NCBI RefSeq assembly: GCF_047511655.1
Contig: NC_133399.1
Coordinates: forward strand, 5,769,333-5,833,332
Direction: 5' to 3'
Source: Castor canadensis
Taxonomy: Eukaryota; Chordata; Mammalia; Rodentia; Castoridae
Length of the DNA: 64,000 nucleotides
In this document: positions 35,064 through 47,469 of the stretch, in pieces
How positions within the stretch are numbered: the first letter of the stretch is position 1
How the letters are laid out: the number at the start of each line of letters is the position of its first letter
Translations under genes and position numbers: made by a program
The notes under the pieces: model-generated
Seen by the model: the letters and a program-made list of their open reading frames with translations, nothing else
What the model was told of the DNA's origin: nothing
Databases searched by the model: none

Positions 35064-36079
35064 TAGTTTAAAAAAATTTTACACTTTGCTTTACAGCATT
35101 TCAGTATTCTGAATAGGATTAAATATACCTTTCCCCAGTGGGATTAATACTCATATTTTCATGCCATTTCCAGGTCTTTGTTTATTTGTAAGAACTGTTG
35201 CCATTTTATTTAAGACTGATATCACAGTGATGTGCATTTTCATTATTTTATGTGAGTCCCATACCAGCAAATGAAAGAGGTCCTAATGTCATATTTCTGG
35301 TAGCTGGAATGAGAAAACTGGCTTCATGGTGCAGATTTTCAGAGAATTCTTTAGACAATCAACCCATTTTCAGCCAACCAAATTAAAATGTGCTAACACA
35401 GGGGATGTGACTTTTCATACCTATAGAAATGGGAGTTACAGGCCAGCAATATTTTACACAGGAATCAAGATGAACTAAAGCCAAACCTTTTTCTAGCCCA
35501 GAAAAAGACTGCTTTATCCAAGGCCCAAGAAAATGCCCATTCTAAGATTATACATAATCCATAGCATTGCACATTCACTTGGATGCACCTCACAGAAGAG
35601 AAGTCTCTCTGTTGTGTTAGATGAAGGTAAGGATTTAGCTTTGGTGTGTACCATGCCCTGGTGCCCCTCCTTCAACACTGACGTGATTTATCCTTCAGCA
35701 CCTTAGTATTTGCCAGCAGGGAGATGTCACCTCAAGTCAGTTAAAAGTTCTGACCTAAGAAACTGCCAAAATCTTGAGACCTTTTTTCCTGGAAGCTTCC
35801 TAAATCTAGCTTTGTCTTAAGCCTGTTCTTTTGAAATTGTAATCATAGAAATCTTACAATGTCATTCAAACAGCACTATGCATGAAAATGCAAATACAGT
35901 CCAGGTAAAAACTGCAAGGCACTGAAAGCTTCAATCTCAGAAAGAACAATACCCCCCTAGTGTGTCCATATGATGTGCTCTGCTTTCCTGACAGTGCTTT
36001 TCAGGTCCTCACTGTCACCATTGCTAAGTTTTTTCAGTAGCTTTGGAGGCCAGCTAGAAAGAAGAGCAACTGTGTAGAA

Positions 36080-36760
36080 ACCACCATGAGGAACTTCTTT
36101 GCCCTCGGTTTCAGGGTCAAAGCTGTCCTCATTTTAGAGTCTACTCTACAGCAAGTTACTCATGAACATCACACGAGTAATCATAATTTAATACAGGCAA
36201 GTATCACAATAACACTGTTGAATGAAGAACCAGTTCTGTCCCTGGATATTTATATGTCTTCTTTCCATTTGAAACTCTTATTTTAGTCCCAATCCTACTT
36301 CCAGGGATGAAACCAGTCATTTGGGTAGCTATTCCTAAACTTCCTATAATGGTTTCCCTTTTAAAAGACAATTTTCATCTGGTGTAATCACTAGAGAGTC
36401 TCTCATGCCTCCAGATTTAAATTCTTCATTTGAAACTCTCTTTCAGGAAGTATTGTGATATTTTGGAAGAGAAAAGTGATCCTATTTTTGCTTCTGTCAT
36501 CCATAAGTTGTGTCAGCACCTTCTCAAGAGAACATACACAGAATATTCTAAATTGATCATCAACTTTGGTGAATTTAGAGTTCACAGCACAAGCCTTGGG
36601 AATCCACACCTTAATAAGGACTTTAGAAAGGGTTTTAGTGATGTCCTCACCTAAAGCCAGCGTTTCATGGTGTATCTGTTTGTGCATAATTTCTCAAAGC
36701 AGAGTTTTGGGTGATTTTATTGCACAGGCAATACCACCTCTGAGAAGAAGTGCTTACATG
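36080..36760 (-). pseudogene. Candidate retropseudogene of an unidentified gene, minus strand
   Basis: On the minus strand a 94-codon frame (36,687 down to 36,403) has protein-like composition: HHETLALGEDITKTLSKVLI, then VDDQFRIFCVCSLEKVLTQL and RNRI/NRITFLFQNITILP, ending MKNLNLEA. The frame can be extended upstream through one TGA (GGIACAIKSPKTLL, stop, EIMHKQ). The even composition, single disrupting stop and apparent 3' UTR-like tail toward 36,080 suggest a processed copy. I could not name the parent gene. It may also be a chance open frame. Confidence 0.35.
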
Positions 36761-36861
36761 TTCAATTCATTTTCTTATTCAATGATTGAACTCTCCATAT
36801 ACTTTTAATAAAGGAAAACAATCATATTTTGTAACCATATATTATGCAACATAATGTATTT

Positions 36862-36920
36862 TAGGGCTTGCACTAGCTGGGAGAGAGCTGTACTACTTCA
36901 GTGACACCTGTAGCCCTTTT
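36862..36920 (-). mobile_element. ID-like SINE fragment, minus strand
   Basis: GCTTGCACTAGCTGGGAGAG, then CTGTACTACTTCAGTGACAC and GTAGCCCTTTTTTCTG, resemble the decayed tRNA-like half. It abuts the old L1 tail. Confidence 0.45.
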
Positions 36921-36934
36921 TTCTGTGATTATTT

Positions 36935-37350
36935 TTAAAATTTTTTTATTGTTCTTTTATTCAAATGTGTGTAATTGTTTGGATCACTTAATCTCCCTTC
37001 CCTCTCCTGCCCCTCCTCACTTCCAGGCAGAACCTGTTATGCCCTTATCTCTAATTTTGTTGACAAGAAGACATAAGGATAATAAGAAAGACAAAGCATT
37101 TTTGCTATTTAAGGATAGACATAGAGAAAGATTCCTAGCATTATTTTTATGTACAGATGTGTTACAACCCAAGTTGATTCATGTCTTGCACTGGTTCCTG
37201 ATCCCCTTCTCATGCTTTCCTCTGTAGCTTTAAGGTTTCTTTATTAGTTCCCCTGGAGTGGGGACATCAAATGCTTTCATGTTTTAGGTTTTCTACCTAT
37301 TCCCCTATCTCCCATATGTGTTCTCCCATTTTCATGTGATCCATTTTTGA
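36935..37350 (-). mobile_element. Old LINE-1 3' UTR fragment, minus strand
   Basis: The reverse complement reads like a diverged form of the 3' UTR of the full-length L1: CAACAAAATTAGAGATAAGG is identical in both, followed by GCATAACAGGTTCTGCCTGG where the young copy has GCAAAATAGTTTCTGCTGGG, and ending in ACACATTTGAATAAAAGAAC. It represents an older L1 of the same lineage. Confidence 0.85.
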
Positions 37351-37369
37351 GATCACATCTTTCTCTTTC

Positions 37370-37475
37370 ATATTTTTTTTGCTTTTGGGACCTCAACTGA
37401 CCTGGAACCCATCCTCCTCATCTCTGAATGCAAAGTACCTTAGATTATAGGCATTAGCCACTGATGCTTGGCTCA
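37370..37475 (-). mobile_element. B1-like SINE half, minus strand
   Basis: CCATCCTCCTCATCTCTGAA and AGATTATAGGCATTAGCCAC match the reversed B1-like half. Confidence 0.65.
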
Positions 37476-38530
37476 GTATGACATTTTTATGTATTTATAT
37501 ACTGTACTTTCATCAAATAGACTCTCCTCTATATTTTCTTCTCACCATCCTCATGCTTGTTCTCTTCCTTTTTGCCAGAATCAATTCAATATACATCCAA
37601 TATTAACAAAGTACTAAAAATAAATGTATAAACCCAAAAGATTTATTTTCATGTACTTTGAAATACTTTAATGACTTCTCACATTCCTTTCATACATGTG
37701 CCATTTACAATTCTATAATTGAATTGACTCTTTGGGGGGGTTTCCAATTGTGTTTTTTCTATTGATTTCCAGTTTTATTGAATATGACTTGAAATCATGC
37801 TTTATGGGATTTAAATTCCATTACATTATTTTATTTTAGGTAAGAACATGGTCTGTTTTGAGTTGGGGAATATGGCATGTCACTTTGAAGGATATCTACT
37901 CTGGTGTTGGATAAAATATTCTGCATTGTCACTCTCAGAAAAGATATGAAAATGTTAATTAAAAATGAGAATTAGCAAAGTAGCATGCATTATGAAGCCA
38001 ATTAACCAGGATAACATTAAGATGAATGAAGAAGAAAGAAATTATTTGCACCTGGTGCTATTTGCCTTCTACTTCAGGACTAGGATAGTTGAGATAGGAG
38101 ACTCATGAGTTTCAGGCTAATAAAGGCAATAGAATGATTTTGAATAAAGCCTTGGATACATAGCAAGACTGCCCAAAAACTGAAAAAGAAATGCTGTCTG
38201 TTAAGCACATGATAGGTACTTTTAGGGTTTTATTTCTATAACAAATGGTTGGAATGTAATAGCATTTAAAAATTTTGTAAGGATTTATGGTCATATTGGT
38301 TTCACAGAGTCATATGCTGTTGAGAGACTTGAGTTTTCTGTATAAATGTTCAATTGCGACAACGAAAATGTGAAATAATAAATAAAATAGCAGGATACTT
38401 GTGGAGATAGTTAATATTGGTCTCATTATCTCTTGTAGATTTTTGTAAAGCTACATGATTGCAAGTCAAATGGTCTGATAAATACTAAGAGAATAGAATC
38501 CTCAGAAATGATTACTCATGTATAAAATCA
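37476..38530. other. No feature recognised
   Basis: AT-rich sequence without clear repeats or coding motifs. Confidence 0.4.
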
Positions 38531-38532
38531 GG

Positions 38533-38727
38533 CAAAAAGGCATGCACCTGTGGCTTATGCATGTACTCCTAGCTACTCAGGATGCAGAAATCATGAGAAT
38601 TGTGGTTTGAAGCCAACCTGGGAAAATAGTTTGTGTGAAAATATCTTGAAAAAACCCATCACTAAAAAGATTTGGGGGAGTGACTCAGGTGTAGGCCATG
38701 AGTTCAAGTCCAAGTACAAAAAAAAAT
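38533..38727 (+). mobile_element. Composite SINE, plus strand
   Basis: ATGTACTCCTAGCTACTCAG and GTGGTTTGAAGCCAACCTGG (B1-like part), then GTGTAGGCCATGAGTTCAAG (tRNA-like part) and an A-run. Confidence 0.85.
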
Positions 38728-39059
38728 CAGTAAATAAATAAGAAGAGTGAGACTACAAAGATAATGTCAATGTCAAGCATTGTCTTCAAATCCAAAATGA
38801 TGACTAGATATATGATGATATTTCAGATGGCATAGAAAAACTATCAAGAAAGCTGGATCAATAATGACAAGCAGTTAATGAAACCCTGTTGCTGGAAACA
38901 TGGTAAGCCAGAAATATTATCAAAAATGGTGAAAGATGTTTCAAGATATTCTGAATCATGGACAAGTAGAAAGCATATAACTAGACATACTGTAATAAGA
39001 AAGGCTTTCTTTATATACTTATGATTTCCTTCTATTAAACCTCAGTTGATTGAGTTAGT

Positions 39060-39305
39060 TGAAACTCCAGAAATGAGTGAAACTGAAGGGTTAAGGAATG
39101 GAAGCTGTAGTGCAATTATGCCCCCCTCATCAGCTGAGATGTCGCATGGTGAGTGAGACTTGGGGGAAGGTCTGACTTACTCCTGCCTCGCTAGGGTAGG
39201 AAAGTGCTGTGTGAGTTTGTTTGAATAAAAACCTGTTCTCTGAAATAAGAGTCTCCTGAGTACTGTCTCTCTGTACTCAACTGAACCAATAGGCGCTGGC
39301 AACAT
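39060..39305 (+). mobile_element. Possible LTR 3' part, plus strand
   Basis: GTTTGAATAAAAACCTGTTC then TACTGTCTCTCTGTACTCAA resembles an LTR R/U5. CTGGCAACA at the end could be its 3' edge. No second LTR or internal region is visible. Confidence 0.35.
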
Positions 39306-39319
39306 TTTGTGTTTTCTTT

Positions 39320-39525
39320 TTGTTGGGATGGGGATTTGAACACAGGACTTCCCTTTCAGAAAGGTCTGTACCACATGAGACATATCTCAAGGTTATTTTT
39401 CTTTTGTTATTTAGAGATAGGTCTTCAGAACTATTTGTAAAGGGTGGCCTTAAACCCTGATCCTCCTCACCTCAGCCTACAAAGTAGCTAGGATGACAGG
39501 AGTGAGCCATCAGGATTCAACAAGT
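39320..39525 (-). mobile_element. Composite SINE, minus strand
   Basis: GGGATTTGAACACAGGACTT and AAACCCTGATCCTCCTCACC mark the two halves. The B1-like half has a partner at 55,090-55,190 in block D2. Confidence 0.75.
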
Positions 39526-41170
39526 TACTCCTGTATTTTGCATTATAATGATCTTTTCAATTGGAAGTTGAAATAACCATTGTTGGAAAAGGTATCTCAC
39601 TTAATGATTAGCTGGTTTGCAGTAGGGAAGATAACACTAGGAAGAAACCAATGCAAATAATAAAGGTGTCCTGTTCTTTTGGTGGGGTTACTTAAAAGTT
39701 GAATTCCTTTAGCTCATTTCTTTTTTGTTTCTTTAACTTTTTTAGTATGGTTTTTTCTAGTGCTGAGGAGGAACATATGGCCTTGCTTATGGGGGGGCAA
39801 TTGACCTGCCACTAATCTATTAATCTCCTGTCTCAAGGATTCATCTGTTTTCATGTTTCAATGTTTTCAGTGAAGGACAAATAGTCCCTGAGAATGCATC
39901 TTCAAAAATGCATTTTTGCAAAAAAATTAACAGTGTGGCTTAAGTTCTAGAGAATTTGCTTTGTAAACATAAAGACTTGAATTTAAAGACCTGTCCCACC
40001 AAAAAATTTTACAAAAACTGAAAAATAAATTAAATATTGTTAGATAACTCAACATGCTCATCAATGAACTGGATGGAATTGTTACAGAACACATTAGTTA
40101 TTGCCTGATAAAAACAATCTTTATGAACATAATGGATACTCTCTAAGATTCAACATTCTATGGTATAATATGCTCTTGAAATAATGTAGATCTACAGAAC
40201 TCAAGAAAGTCTTGTATTCCCTGAATAAGAGAGTTGTTCCTATGAAGCTGCATAGCACTTGAAATCAGGTGACCCACAAGTAAATGCTAGAGGGTGTTCT
40301 CTCCTTTCTGAAGGTGTAAGTGTGATTGTCAGGGAGCATTTTCTACACAACATTTTGCTTTTAACATGCATAGTTATTCTAGATTGACACTTCTCTATGA
40401 ATACATGAAGAAAATCTGTGAAGGTCAGACTCATAGAAAGCCACATTTTGACACTCTCCTAGATGAAGTGTTTTTGCATTTGGGAGTTTCTCTTGATAAG
40501 AATCTTAAAGGAATGGAACTGAGATAGTCTGTGTGTGGAATACAAGGCATTCAAGGCTAGAGATCTGTCAATAGGTGATGGGCTCTAGGTTATAGTTGCA
40601 TGTTTCTTTGATCATCTTGTTGTGCCAATACAGTCAGAGGAGAAACCAAGCAACACTCGGAGGAGTGGAGAACTCAGATTTTAATTTTATGCTAGCGGGC
40701 CCAGACATATACCTGTGTCTGAGCCCTGAACAAAGGATTCACAGGATATTTAAAAGGCAGTGCAGGGAATCAGGTTACAAGGAATGTGCTCTCCCATAAA
40801 GTAGGGCTAGTAGTGGGTTAGAGACCTAAGGTTTAGATAAGAAGAGCAGGGGAGGCCTGCTTTGGAAAGTTTCTTTACAAGTGGAGACAAAGGAAGGCAG
40901 GAATGGGTGCTTATCTCTGCATGGTGCCTTTCATCTTGGTCCCAAACTTTTGCATGGCTCTAATGGGCAATTCCTCACAGCTCTGTCCAAGGTTACAGCT
41001 TTTAATTGACAGTTTACCATGTTTTACAACCCTGCTTCAAGGCTATCTTCCTCTTCAATCTAAGGGAACTCATGACTTGCAGGGCTCCCTTTCAGTGCTC
41101 AGTGTGATCTTCACCCTTGGAGCTGTGTTGAAACATGGGAATATGGATTTTCCTCATGGCTTTGTGCAAT
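39400..41170 (+). repeat. Duplicated block D1 (direct relative to 55.09-56.36 kb)
   Basis: Direct similarity to 55,090-56,360, e.g. GGAAGATAACACTAGGAAGAAACC versus GGAAGATAACACTTGGAGGAAACC, the cardinal stretch TGCATAGCACTTGAAATCAGGTGA versus TGCATAGTACTTAAAGTGAGGTGA, and CTTTCAGTGCTCAGTGTGATC versus TTTTCAGCACTAAGTGTGTTC. This copy alone contains the LTR at 40.6-41.0 kb. Confidence 0.75.
40611..41010 (-). mobile_element. ERV LTR, minus strand
   Basis: The minus-strand 3' end reads GTTGCTTGGTTTCTCCTCTG then ACTGTATTGGCACAACA, the look of an LTR U5. The far edge is approximate. Block D2 lacks it at about 56,265-56,300, so it inserted after the D duplication or was lost from D2. Confidence 0.5.
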
Positions 41171-41279
41171 GAAGCCTCTTTCTATGAGCTTGTTCAGAGG
41201 TTGCTTTTCATTGTTCTTCATTCCTTTGTATAATTTTTTCTATGTAGCATTATCTTCTCTATATATTAAATAATGTAAA

Positions 41280-42480
41280 TCTGTTGCAAGTGCACTTTCA
41301 TTTTCATGCCTGAAAATACAAAAAAAAAAAAGTATGAAAAAGCATTGGCTGTTTGCCTCCATCCAAATTCCTGTTGGTGGACAGCAGCCCTGAGTCCATC
41401 TGCAGTAACCTTGTCTGACATTCTTTCCCCTCCTTCTCTGATGTTATGATATTTCCATGGGATTCTATACACTGAATTTCCTGAGTACATGTCTCCCATT
41501 TTCAGGAGGAATAAGCACGAAGGGCACTGATGTATAACTCAAAGAAGGTGCCTATTCTGGGGGGTCATGAAAACTTTCTAGAAATGAGAAGCCTGAGCAT
41601 TGCCTATTGAAGGATACTATCCTATAGATCAGCACAGGCAGGAATAGCGTTCTGATCATGTTACTAGTGCCTTGAGGTTCTTGCCCTAAATCATTAGCCA
41701 ATCAGATATGCAGTTTCTACCCTGTGTGTACCAATAGTGAGTGCCAGTGTCAATGACCCCTGATGTACTATAGGGCATCAAGCTATGTGCCATGCGTCCC
41801 AGTGTCCACTGATGAGAGTTCTCAGAACAATCAGTTAGGCAGCTGAGTGATTGACACTGAGTGCAAAACCTTAGAGGCCACCTGACTGCCACAGCAGCTG
41901 CAAATGGTGACAGCATGTCCTGGCCCTGCATTTAGGCAAGGAGGGCCACAGTCATGCTCTTAATGGATCGCTTGATCCCAATTTTGATGCCACTCAGTCT
42001 TTCAGCCATGGAAGCCTGAAGTGCCAGGCGGGGAGTCATGAACTCTCTGAACTCTCTGAACTGTCCCTGTGGAGTGATTTATCCTAGTCCACATTCCTTG
42101 TTGGACACCTCCACTCCAAACATGGGGCTCCCAGTCTGTGTGGTGTTGGCAGGGTATTCCTTGGGCACTGGGCTTCTTTATTTAGTTTGTGTTGGGAAGG
42201 AGCATTGCAATGCAGTGTATAATCTATGTTTCTCTAAGGTGAGTTTCTGTGCTTCCCATGATACTTCCAGGTTCAGAGTAAACAGGACTTAAATCCAGAA
42301 ATTGTCATCTGAGGCCCAGTTTCTTAATGCTGCCACTGATGCCTGAATATCTGCGTATCCACCACATTGCCAGAAGCATTGGAAATGAGTGACCACATGC
42401 ATACATGGTTGCTCCTGCAGTGCAGGTAGGACTTGGTCCCCACTTGTACATTCCTATTACTGTCCTGAGACTGTTTCTCA
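41280..42480 (+). promoter_or_regulatory. Module E1: KRAB-ZNF promoter and first exon copy
   Basis: It aligns directly with module E3 (48,560-49,720). The inverted-free CCAAT box TTAGCCAATCAGA lies at 41,698-41,702. The exon end CAAATGGTGACAG keeps ATG (41,904-41,906) directly followed by a GT donor, the usual KRAB-ZNF first-exon end. Much of the exon body has diverged. The following intron similarity runs to about 42,480 (CATTGCCAGAAGCATTGGAA versus CATTGCCAGAGTTATTGGAA). No matching KRAB exon of its own is visible. Confidence 0.6.
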
Positions 42481-42621
42481 TTTTATAATGACATGATGAC
42501 TAATGAAGGACATGTTTTTGGTTTATGTATTATACCAGAGACAAAGAAAAGTATGCAGGCAGCGCAGTTGTTGAACAGAAGAGCTTTACTTTTAAAGGGA
42601 GAAGAAAATTTCAAAGAAATT

Positions 42622-42717
42622 GGGAGGGCTTGTGGAGTGATTTAAGTGGTAGAGTGGCAGCCTAGTAGGTGTGAGGCCTTGAGTTCAAGCACAGTACCAC
42701 TATCTTAAAAAAAAAAT
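42622..42717 (+). mobile_element. ID/tRNA-like SINE half, plus strand
   Basis: GGGCTTGTGGAGTGATTTAA, then AGTGGTAGAGTGGCAGCCTA and GAGGCCTTGAGTTCAAGCAC with an A-run. Confidence 0.8.
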
Positions 42718-42779
42718 CCATTTGTTTTAGAGTTACTTTCTTTGCACTGATTAACTCTGGTAACCATTGTTGAGGCAAA

Positions 42780-44830
42780 ATCATGAACCTTTGGGAAGAT
42801 GGAGGAGCATGTCAGAAGTTGTAAAATTTGGGTGGATCATGAAAGTGTAATAGGAAGAGTGTTTGCTTTGGTGTACTTAATGCTCTTTCCATCAGATCAG
42901 GTGGTATATACTTGGACCTTGATAATGGAATACTGTCCACAGACTCCTGGCCCAATTTCCAAGTGGAAAAACCTGTTTCCACCATGAAAATTAAAGAGGA
43001 CATTCTGTTTAACTACAATGAATCCCCAGGCAGGGCTGGGTAGGGTGCAGAATGGAGGCCTAGCCTGCTAAAGAGAGTAGCTGGAAGCAGGTATTTGGTC
43101 ATGGCACTATGCCAGGAAAAGGATCTCTTCTAACCTTAGTGGTCCTGGATCAGAAGCCAAGGAGAAGTGCTGCAAGGAGCAAACTGCAGGGACCAACCAA
43201 TCAGAGGCCATCAGAAAGAGGCCCCACTGCTTCACACACAAAATGCATTTCTTGATGCCACATTTTCTGGATCACTCTGTGCTTCTGCGATCCACTTTTG
43301 TGACTCAATTTCTCACTGTGCAGTGCTTCTGCTGATGGTGATGTACCAGACCTGGGTACCACAGAAGCAGAAAAGGGTGACTTTCTGAACTGCTTCCCCA
43401 GACTGGGCAGGACCAGGGGTTTGACACTGGCCTTAGTGGCTGTGTTGGAAGTGGGCCTCTCCACCACAGCCCTGAAACTTGCAGACCAAGTCACTACTGG
43501 TGCCGTTTGTCACTTGGTCTTCTGTTTTCTAAGGTTGTGGCTAGATGGATGAATTTAAACCAATCATTCTGTCAGCTATCTACTTTTGACCTGTCCCAGA
43601 CCCAGAACACTCTCAGGGAGCTCTGCATTAGAGCTCATGCCTCTACAGTCTGTGGAGATGGCACCAAATCATGGGTTCCCATGCAGCCTGATCTGTGGTC
43701 CTTGGTTCCCTGCTCCTAACACTCTCTAGATACATTTGATGGTCCTGAGTGATGTAAATGTTTGAAAATATAAGTAATGTAAATATTTGAAGTCTCAAAT
43801 CCAGGGTCAGTCACCCAACCAATTACTTTTTATGACTAAAAGAAATCCTTAAATTTACAGTTATCTTTGCCTTGCCAAACTCACTGAAAAAGGATAGCAT
43901 ATGCATTTGGTGTTCAAGGTGAGGCATGTTTGGAAAGGTGTTTAGGGTTTGAGACTGTTGCTTTCTCTGACATAATTGATATTGACTTGGCCCATGTGTA
44001 GACAGTATTTTCAATAAATGAAATGCAGACTAGGGTAGGACATGAACACATGAAAGGAAGTCACAGTGCTGGGACAGCACCAATTTCAAGAACTGCAGGG
44101 TCTTAAGAATGAAACACAGCAGGTCTATGTTTTATAGGGATGTGCAAACAGGAGGACAAAGAAGGTCTGAAATGAAGGATGATGGAAGGACACCATCTGC
44201 TCTTATAGCAGAACATATTTCTTTGAGGCCAGCCAGTCCTTAGAGTGTCAGTAAAGGAGGTGTCATTTGCTGTTTCTTATTGACATGGTCAGAGATCACA
44301 GAACTGGAGTAAGCAGAGAACACCCAGGGTAGTTTGCTTCATGAGAGTTCAGTTTCTTGTGATCAATTCAGCTATTGATTTTGAGGCATAAAGTGTGGAA
44401 ATTGAAAGTTTGCACTTGCCTTGTTGTAGATTTAAAATGGAAAAACATATAAGTGTAATGAGAATACGAAAAATGGTGGGGTTGTGGTCTTTATTCACCA
44501 GTGTTTACAAGGATTACTTGGGTAATCCTGGGTAATTTTTCAACTGTTTGCATTTACATTCAGGTCATTAGTTTAGTCACAATGCAGTTTGTGACAATTG
44601 AGAATGCCTATCTTGGACTGTGGAAAAAAAAAGATATTTTTGGGATGTGACTGCTGGATAAAATGGCTTACTATTTTCAAGTTTATTTGTGTTGCTCTTG
44701 GTCCCAGGTTCTGCTATTGAGGAAATAAAACTCAAAATGTCCTGAGCAATAGGAGCATATTTGGTTGTTTATTCTTGGACTTTTTTAGGTAGTATCTTTG
44801 TGGTACTAGTAAGATGGTGTAGAGTGCAGT
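42780..44830 (+). repeat. Duplicated block C1 (direct relative to 53.38-55.09 kb)
   Basis: Direct similarity to 53,380-55,090: AATGAATCCCCAGGCAGGG versus AATGCATCCCCACACTAGGG, GATGGTCCTGAGTGATGTAAA versus AATGGTCCTGAATTATGTAAA, and AATTTGTGACAATTGAGGA against GTTTGTGACAATTGAGAA. Its 3' half is also the inverted partner of block B1, so C1/B2 and C2 are three members of one family. Confidence 0.7.
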
Positions 44831-46330
44831 AACCAGATATCAAGATAGGAAATGGTGCTCTGCACTAGTGACTCACACCTGGTATCCTATCTAGAAAATA
44901 GAGATCAGTAGGATCATGGCTTGAAGCAACCCCTGGGATAATTAGCCAGTCTGAGCAAACCATCTGCAAGAAACTATGTCAAAAATACTGAACACACAGA
45001 AGGGCTGTTGGAGTGTCTCACGTGATACAGTACCTACCTAGCAAGTGTTAGGACATGGATTCAAACCCAGTACCACAAAAAATGGGGAATTGTTACCCTA
45101 CAGAGCAGAAACATGTGGGACTGAACATATGATGCTGCCAGTTTCTTGGGACTCAGTGCTAAACATATGGCATGTCTACAGTTCTTCATTCCAGACTGTC
45201 CTCAGAATTAAAACATGGGATGACCATTGGTGTTGGGGAATTCATTTGACTTTAGTAATGCCAGGAAAGGACAGCAAAGATCTGAATATTGAATTGGCTC
45301 AGGATGAGAGTTTGACACCTTTCCAAATGAGTTATTGTCATAGTGAGCCATTTCATCATTTAAGTGGGGAAAATTGTGTGTGGAGATTCCCGAGTGAAAT
45401 TTCCTCCTTTTGTAGGTTCCTCTCACTCCGTTCCTTGACATGAGCAATGATTGGCTGTATCTGCATAGAGACCATGGTCTCTAAGTTTAAAAATGTGTTC
45501 AATCTTCTCTTCATGTAGTGTAGACTCAACAGGCTGCATCCTTGAGCAGCTTCTGTTTTGTTTCTTTTTTAGAATCTTTTTTCTTTGAAATTGCAGTTCT
45601 CTTAAGCAGTTAGGAATTTTTTGTGCTCTTTGCATGTAAGATTTTAATGATGAAATGATGCCTTAGAATGCAAATCTCATAAATTTTATTCAGAATTGGG
45701 AAAAATTATTTTATGGATAATTGGATGAAATAAAATTTTGTTAGTTAAATTTGATGGTATATGAATTTATCGCTTGATCTTTACTGGACCTGTGCTTATT
45801 TATTGTGCTGTTTCTGAGATGTTGGAATGACAAAAATCATTTAATTTTGTCCAATATTAAACAGGATTTATGTTTTGATTATATTTTGTTTGTGTTCAAT
45901 AGTGGTGATATTGAATATGTTAAGGTTTGGTCTTTTTGTTGTTCTTGTTTTTTTCTCTTTCCAATTTCAAAATGCAGTTGGATCATAGTCAATGACATAG
46001 ACAATAGAATCCATGTTTCTTTGTTTTTCTTTAAGATTTGTCCTTGGACCAGGAGGGAACTTTATTAACAGAATGCTCAGAAATAGCTGATTGCACCCCT
46101 TGCTCACTGACTAACTTGGAGCACTGAGTCAAGTTAGGAAAACTCTGAGGTTCTTCTATGCAATTCTCTACTCCTCCCCACATATCCAGTCCACTGCACC
46201 CACCCAACTGCCCAACAGTAGCTGAAGTCTGTGAGAAGGTCTCAAGGAAAAGATCTTTCCCTGGTTTGCTCTGTCCTGGCAGGCACTGTCATCTTATAAT
46301 TGATAATTCTCAGCATCTTTTTAATGCTAC
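43810..46330 (-). repeat. Duplicated block B2 (inverted relative to 19.56-23.79 kb)
   Basis: The partner points are given under block B1. At 43,951-43,966 it carries GAGACTGTTGCTTTCT, the unduplicated equivalent of the L1 target site at 22,762. It contains the shared SINE at 44,856-45,081. No gene is recognised. Confidence 0.75.
44856..45081 (+). mobile_element. Composite SINE, plus strand (paralog of 21,668-21,885)
   Basis: TGCACTAGTGACTCACACCT, GAGATCAGTAGGATCATGGC, GAAGGGCTGTTGGAGTGTCT and CTACCTAGCAAGTGTTAGG mark the two halves. Confidence 0.8.
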
Positions 46331-46344
46331 CAAAAAAGATATAT

Positions 46345-46440
46345 TACACATTTTTTGGTGGGATTGGGTTTTCAGCTCAGGACTTTGCACTTGTAAATCA
46401 GGTTGTCTACTTCTTCAGTCACACCTCCTCCTCACATTTT
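46345..46440 (-). mobile_element. ID-like SINE fragment, minus strand
   Basis: GGGATTGGGTTTTCAGCTCA then GGTTGTCTACTTCTTCAGTC resemble the reversed tRNA-like half, strongly diverged. Confidence 0.45.
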
Positions 46441-46694
46441 AAGAGGTGACTTAGATTTTGAGAATCTTCTCTTTTGGCAGCTCTCTGTGGTTGCACACCT
46501 CTTCCTAAAGCAATTGACATTCATTCTGAATGAGAGAATGAAAATTGAATATTATTTTACAGACTACATGACATGTGCACTAGTATTGGAAAAATTGCAA
46601 TGAGTGTTTGGGGAGGAGGAAAAGGTGGTTAGAAATAAAGATCCCAGAAAGAACAAGTACTGAAAATAATTAAGTGAAGATACACTAAATCCTT

Positions 46695-46786
46695 TCTTTC
46701 CCTTGGGCATACTGGGGTTTAAAATTAGGGATTCTAACTTGCTATGCACATGTTCTAACACTTGAGCCATGCCTCCAGTCTGCAAA
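46695..46786 (-). mobile_element. ID-like SINE fragment, minus strand
   Basis: GGCATACTGGGGTTTAAAAT and TGTTCTAACACTTGAGCCAT match the reversed tRNA-like half. Confidence 0.65.
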
Positions 46787-47469
46787 CTCATTTATTCACA
46801 TTTGTTATCATATATAAATATAAGTACTGGGTACTTACAGTTGCTGAGAGGGAAATGATGACTGAGAGCAACTGAATATGGTATGGAAGGGAAGACACTG
46901 GAACATTCCATGCTACCTGCATTGATCCTGACCCTGTGTAATGTTATTTGAAAGTGTGTTGCAGACCTCTGATGTGCCTGCTGAGGAAGTGTTAGGCCAA
47001 AGTTCAAATATCAGAATCACAAAAATGTGGATGAAAGACTCAGTTTTGTTGCTACACAGTTCAAATCATAGCCACTGGTGAGGATGTTGCACAAAATTTA
47101 TCAGTTGGATGCCAGTCAAGGTTATTTACTGAGGTTATGTCTCAAAATAAAAATACATTGGGGTGCAGCTCACCTGCACCCCACTGGTAGGACATCTTTC
47201 CTACCAATTACAATGTCTTGGGCTGAACCCAAAGTAATGCACACACAAACACACACACAAAACAAACTGCATTAATATAAACTGCAAATATATATTGCAA
47301 TGTAAAAGAACATTACATGTAAAAAATAGTACAAAATATATTTGATATACTAATAGTAAAAAGTAAGTGGGATACAGGGAAAGTACAATTAAATGGGAAC
47401 TTGAGACAGGGACTGGTGTCTCCCATCTGTAATCTTAGCTTTTTTTTGACACAGTGGTAAGAGGTCTAG

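Larger units (their letters stand above)
33501..36000. other. Stretch with little that can be named
   Basis: It contains a (CT)n microsatellite at about 34,241-34,263 and an ID-like SINE piece at 34,981-35,063. Open frames of 64-98 codons on the plus strand (33,604-34,650) show no motifs I recognise. The rest is AT-rich and unassigned. Confidence 0.45.

Noticed and set aside
36862..37480. Host exon cluster on the plus strand (108-codon frame at 36,901)
   Set aside because: The sequence is an inverted old L1 3' UTR flanked by SINE pieces.
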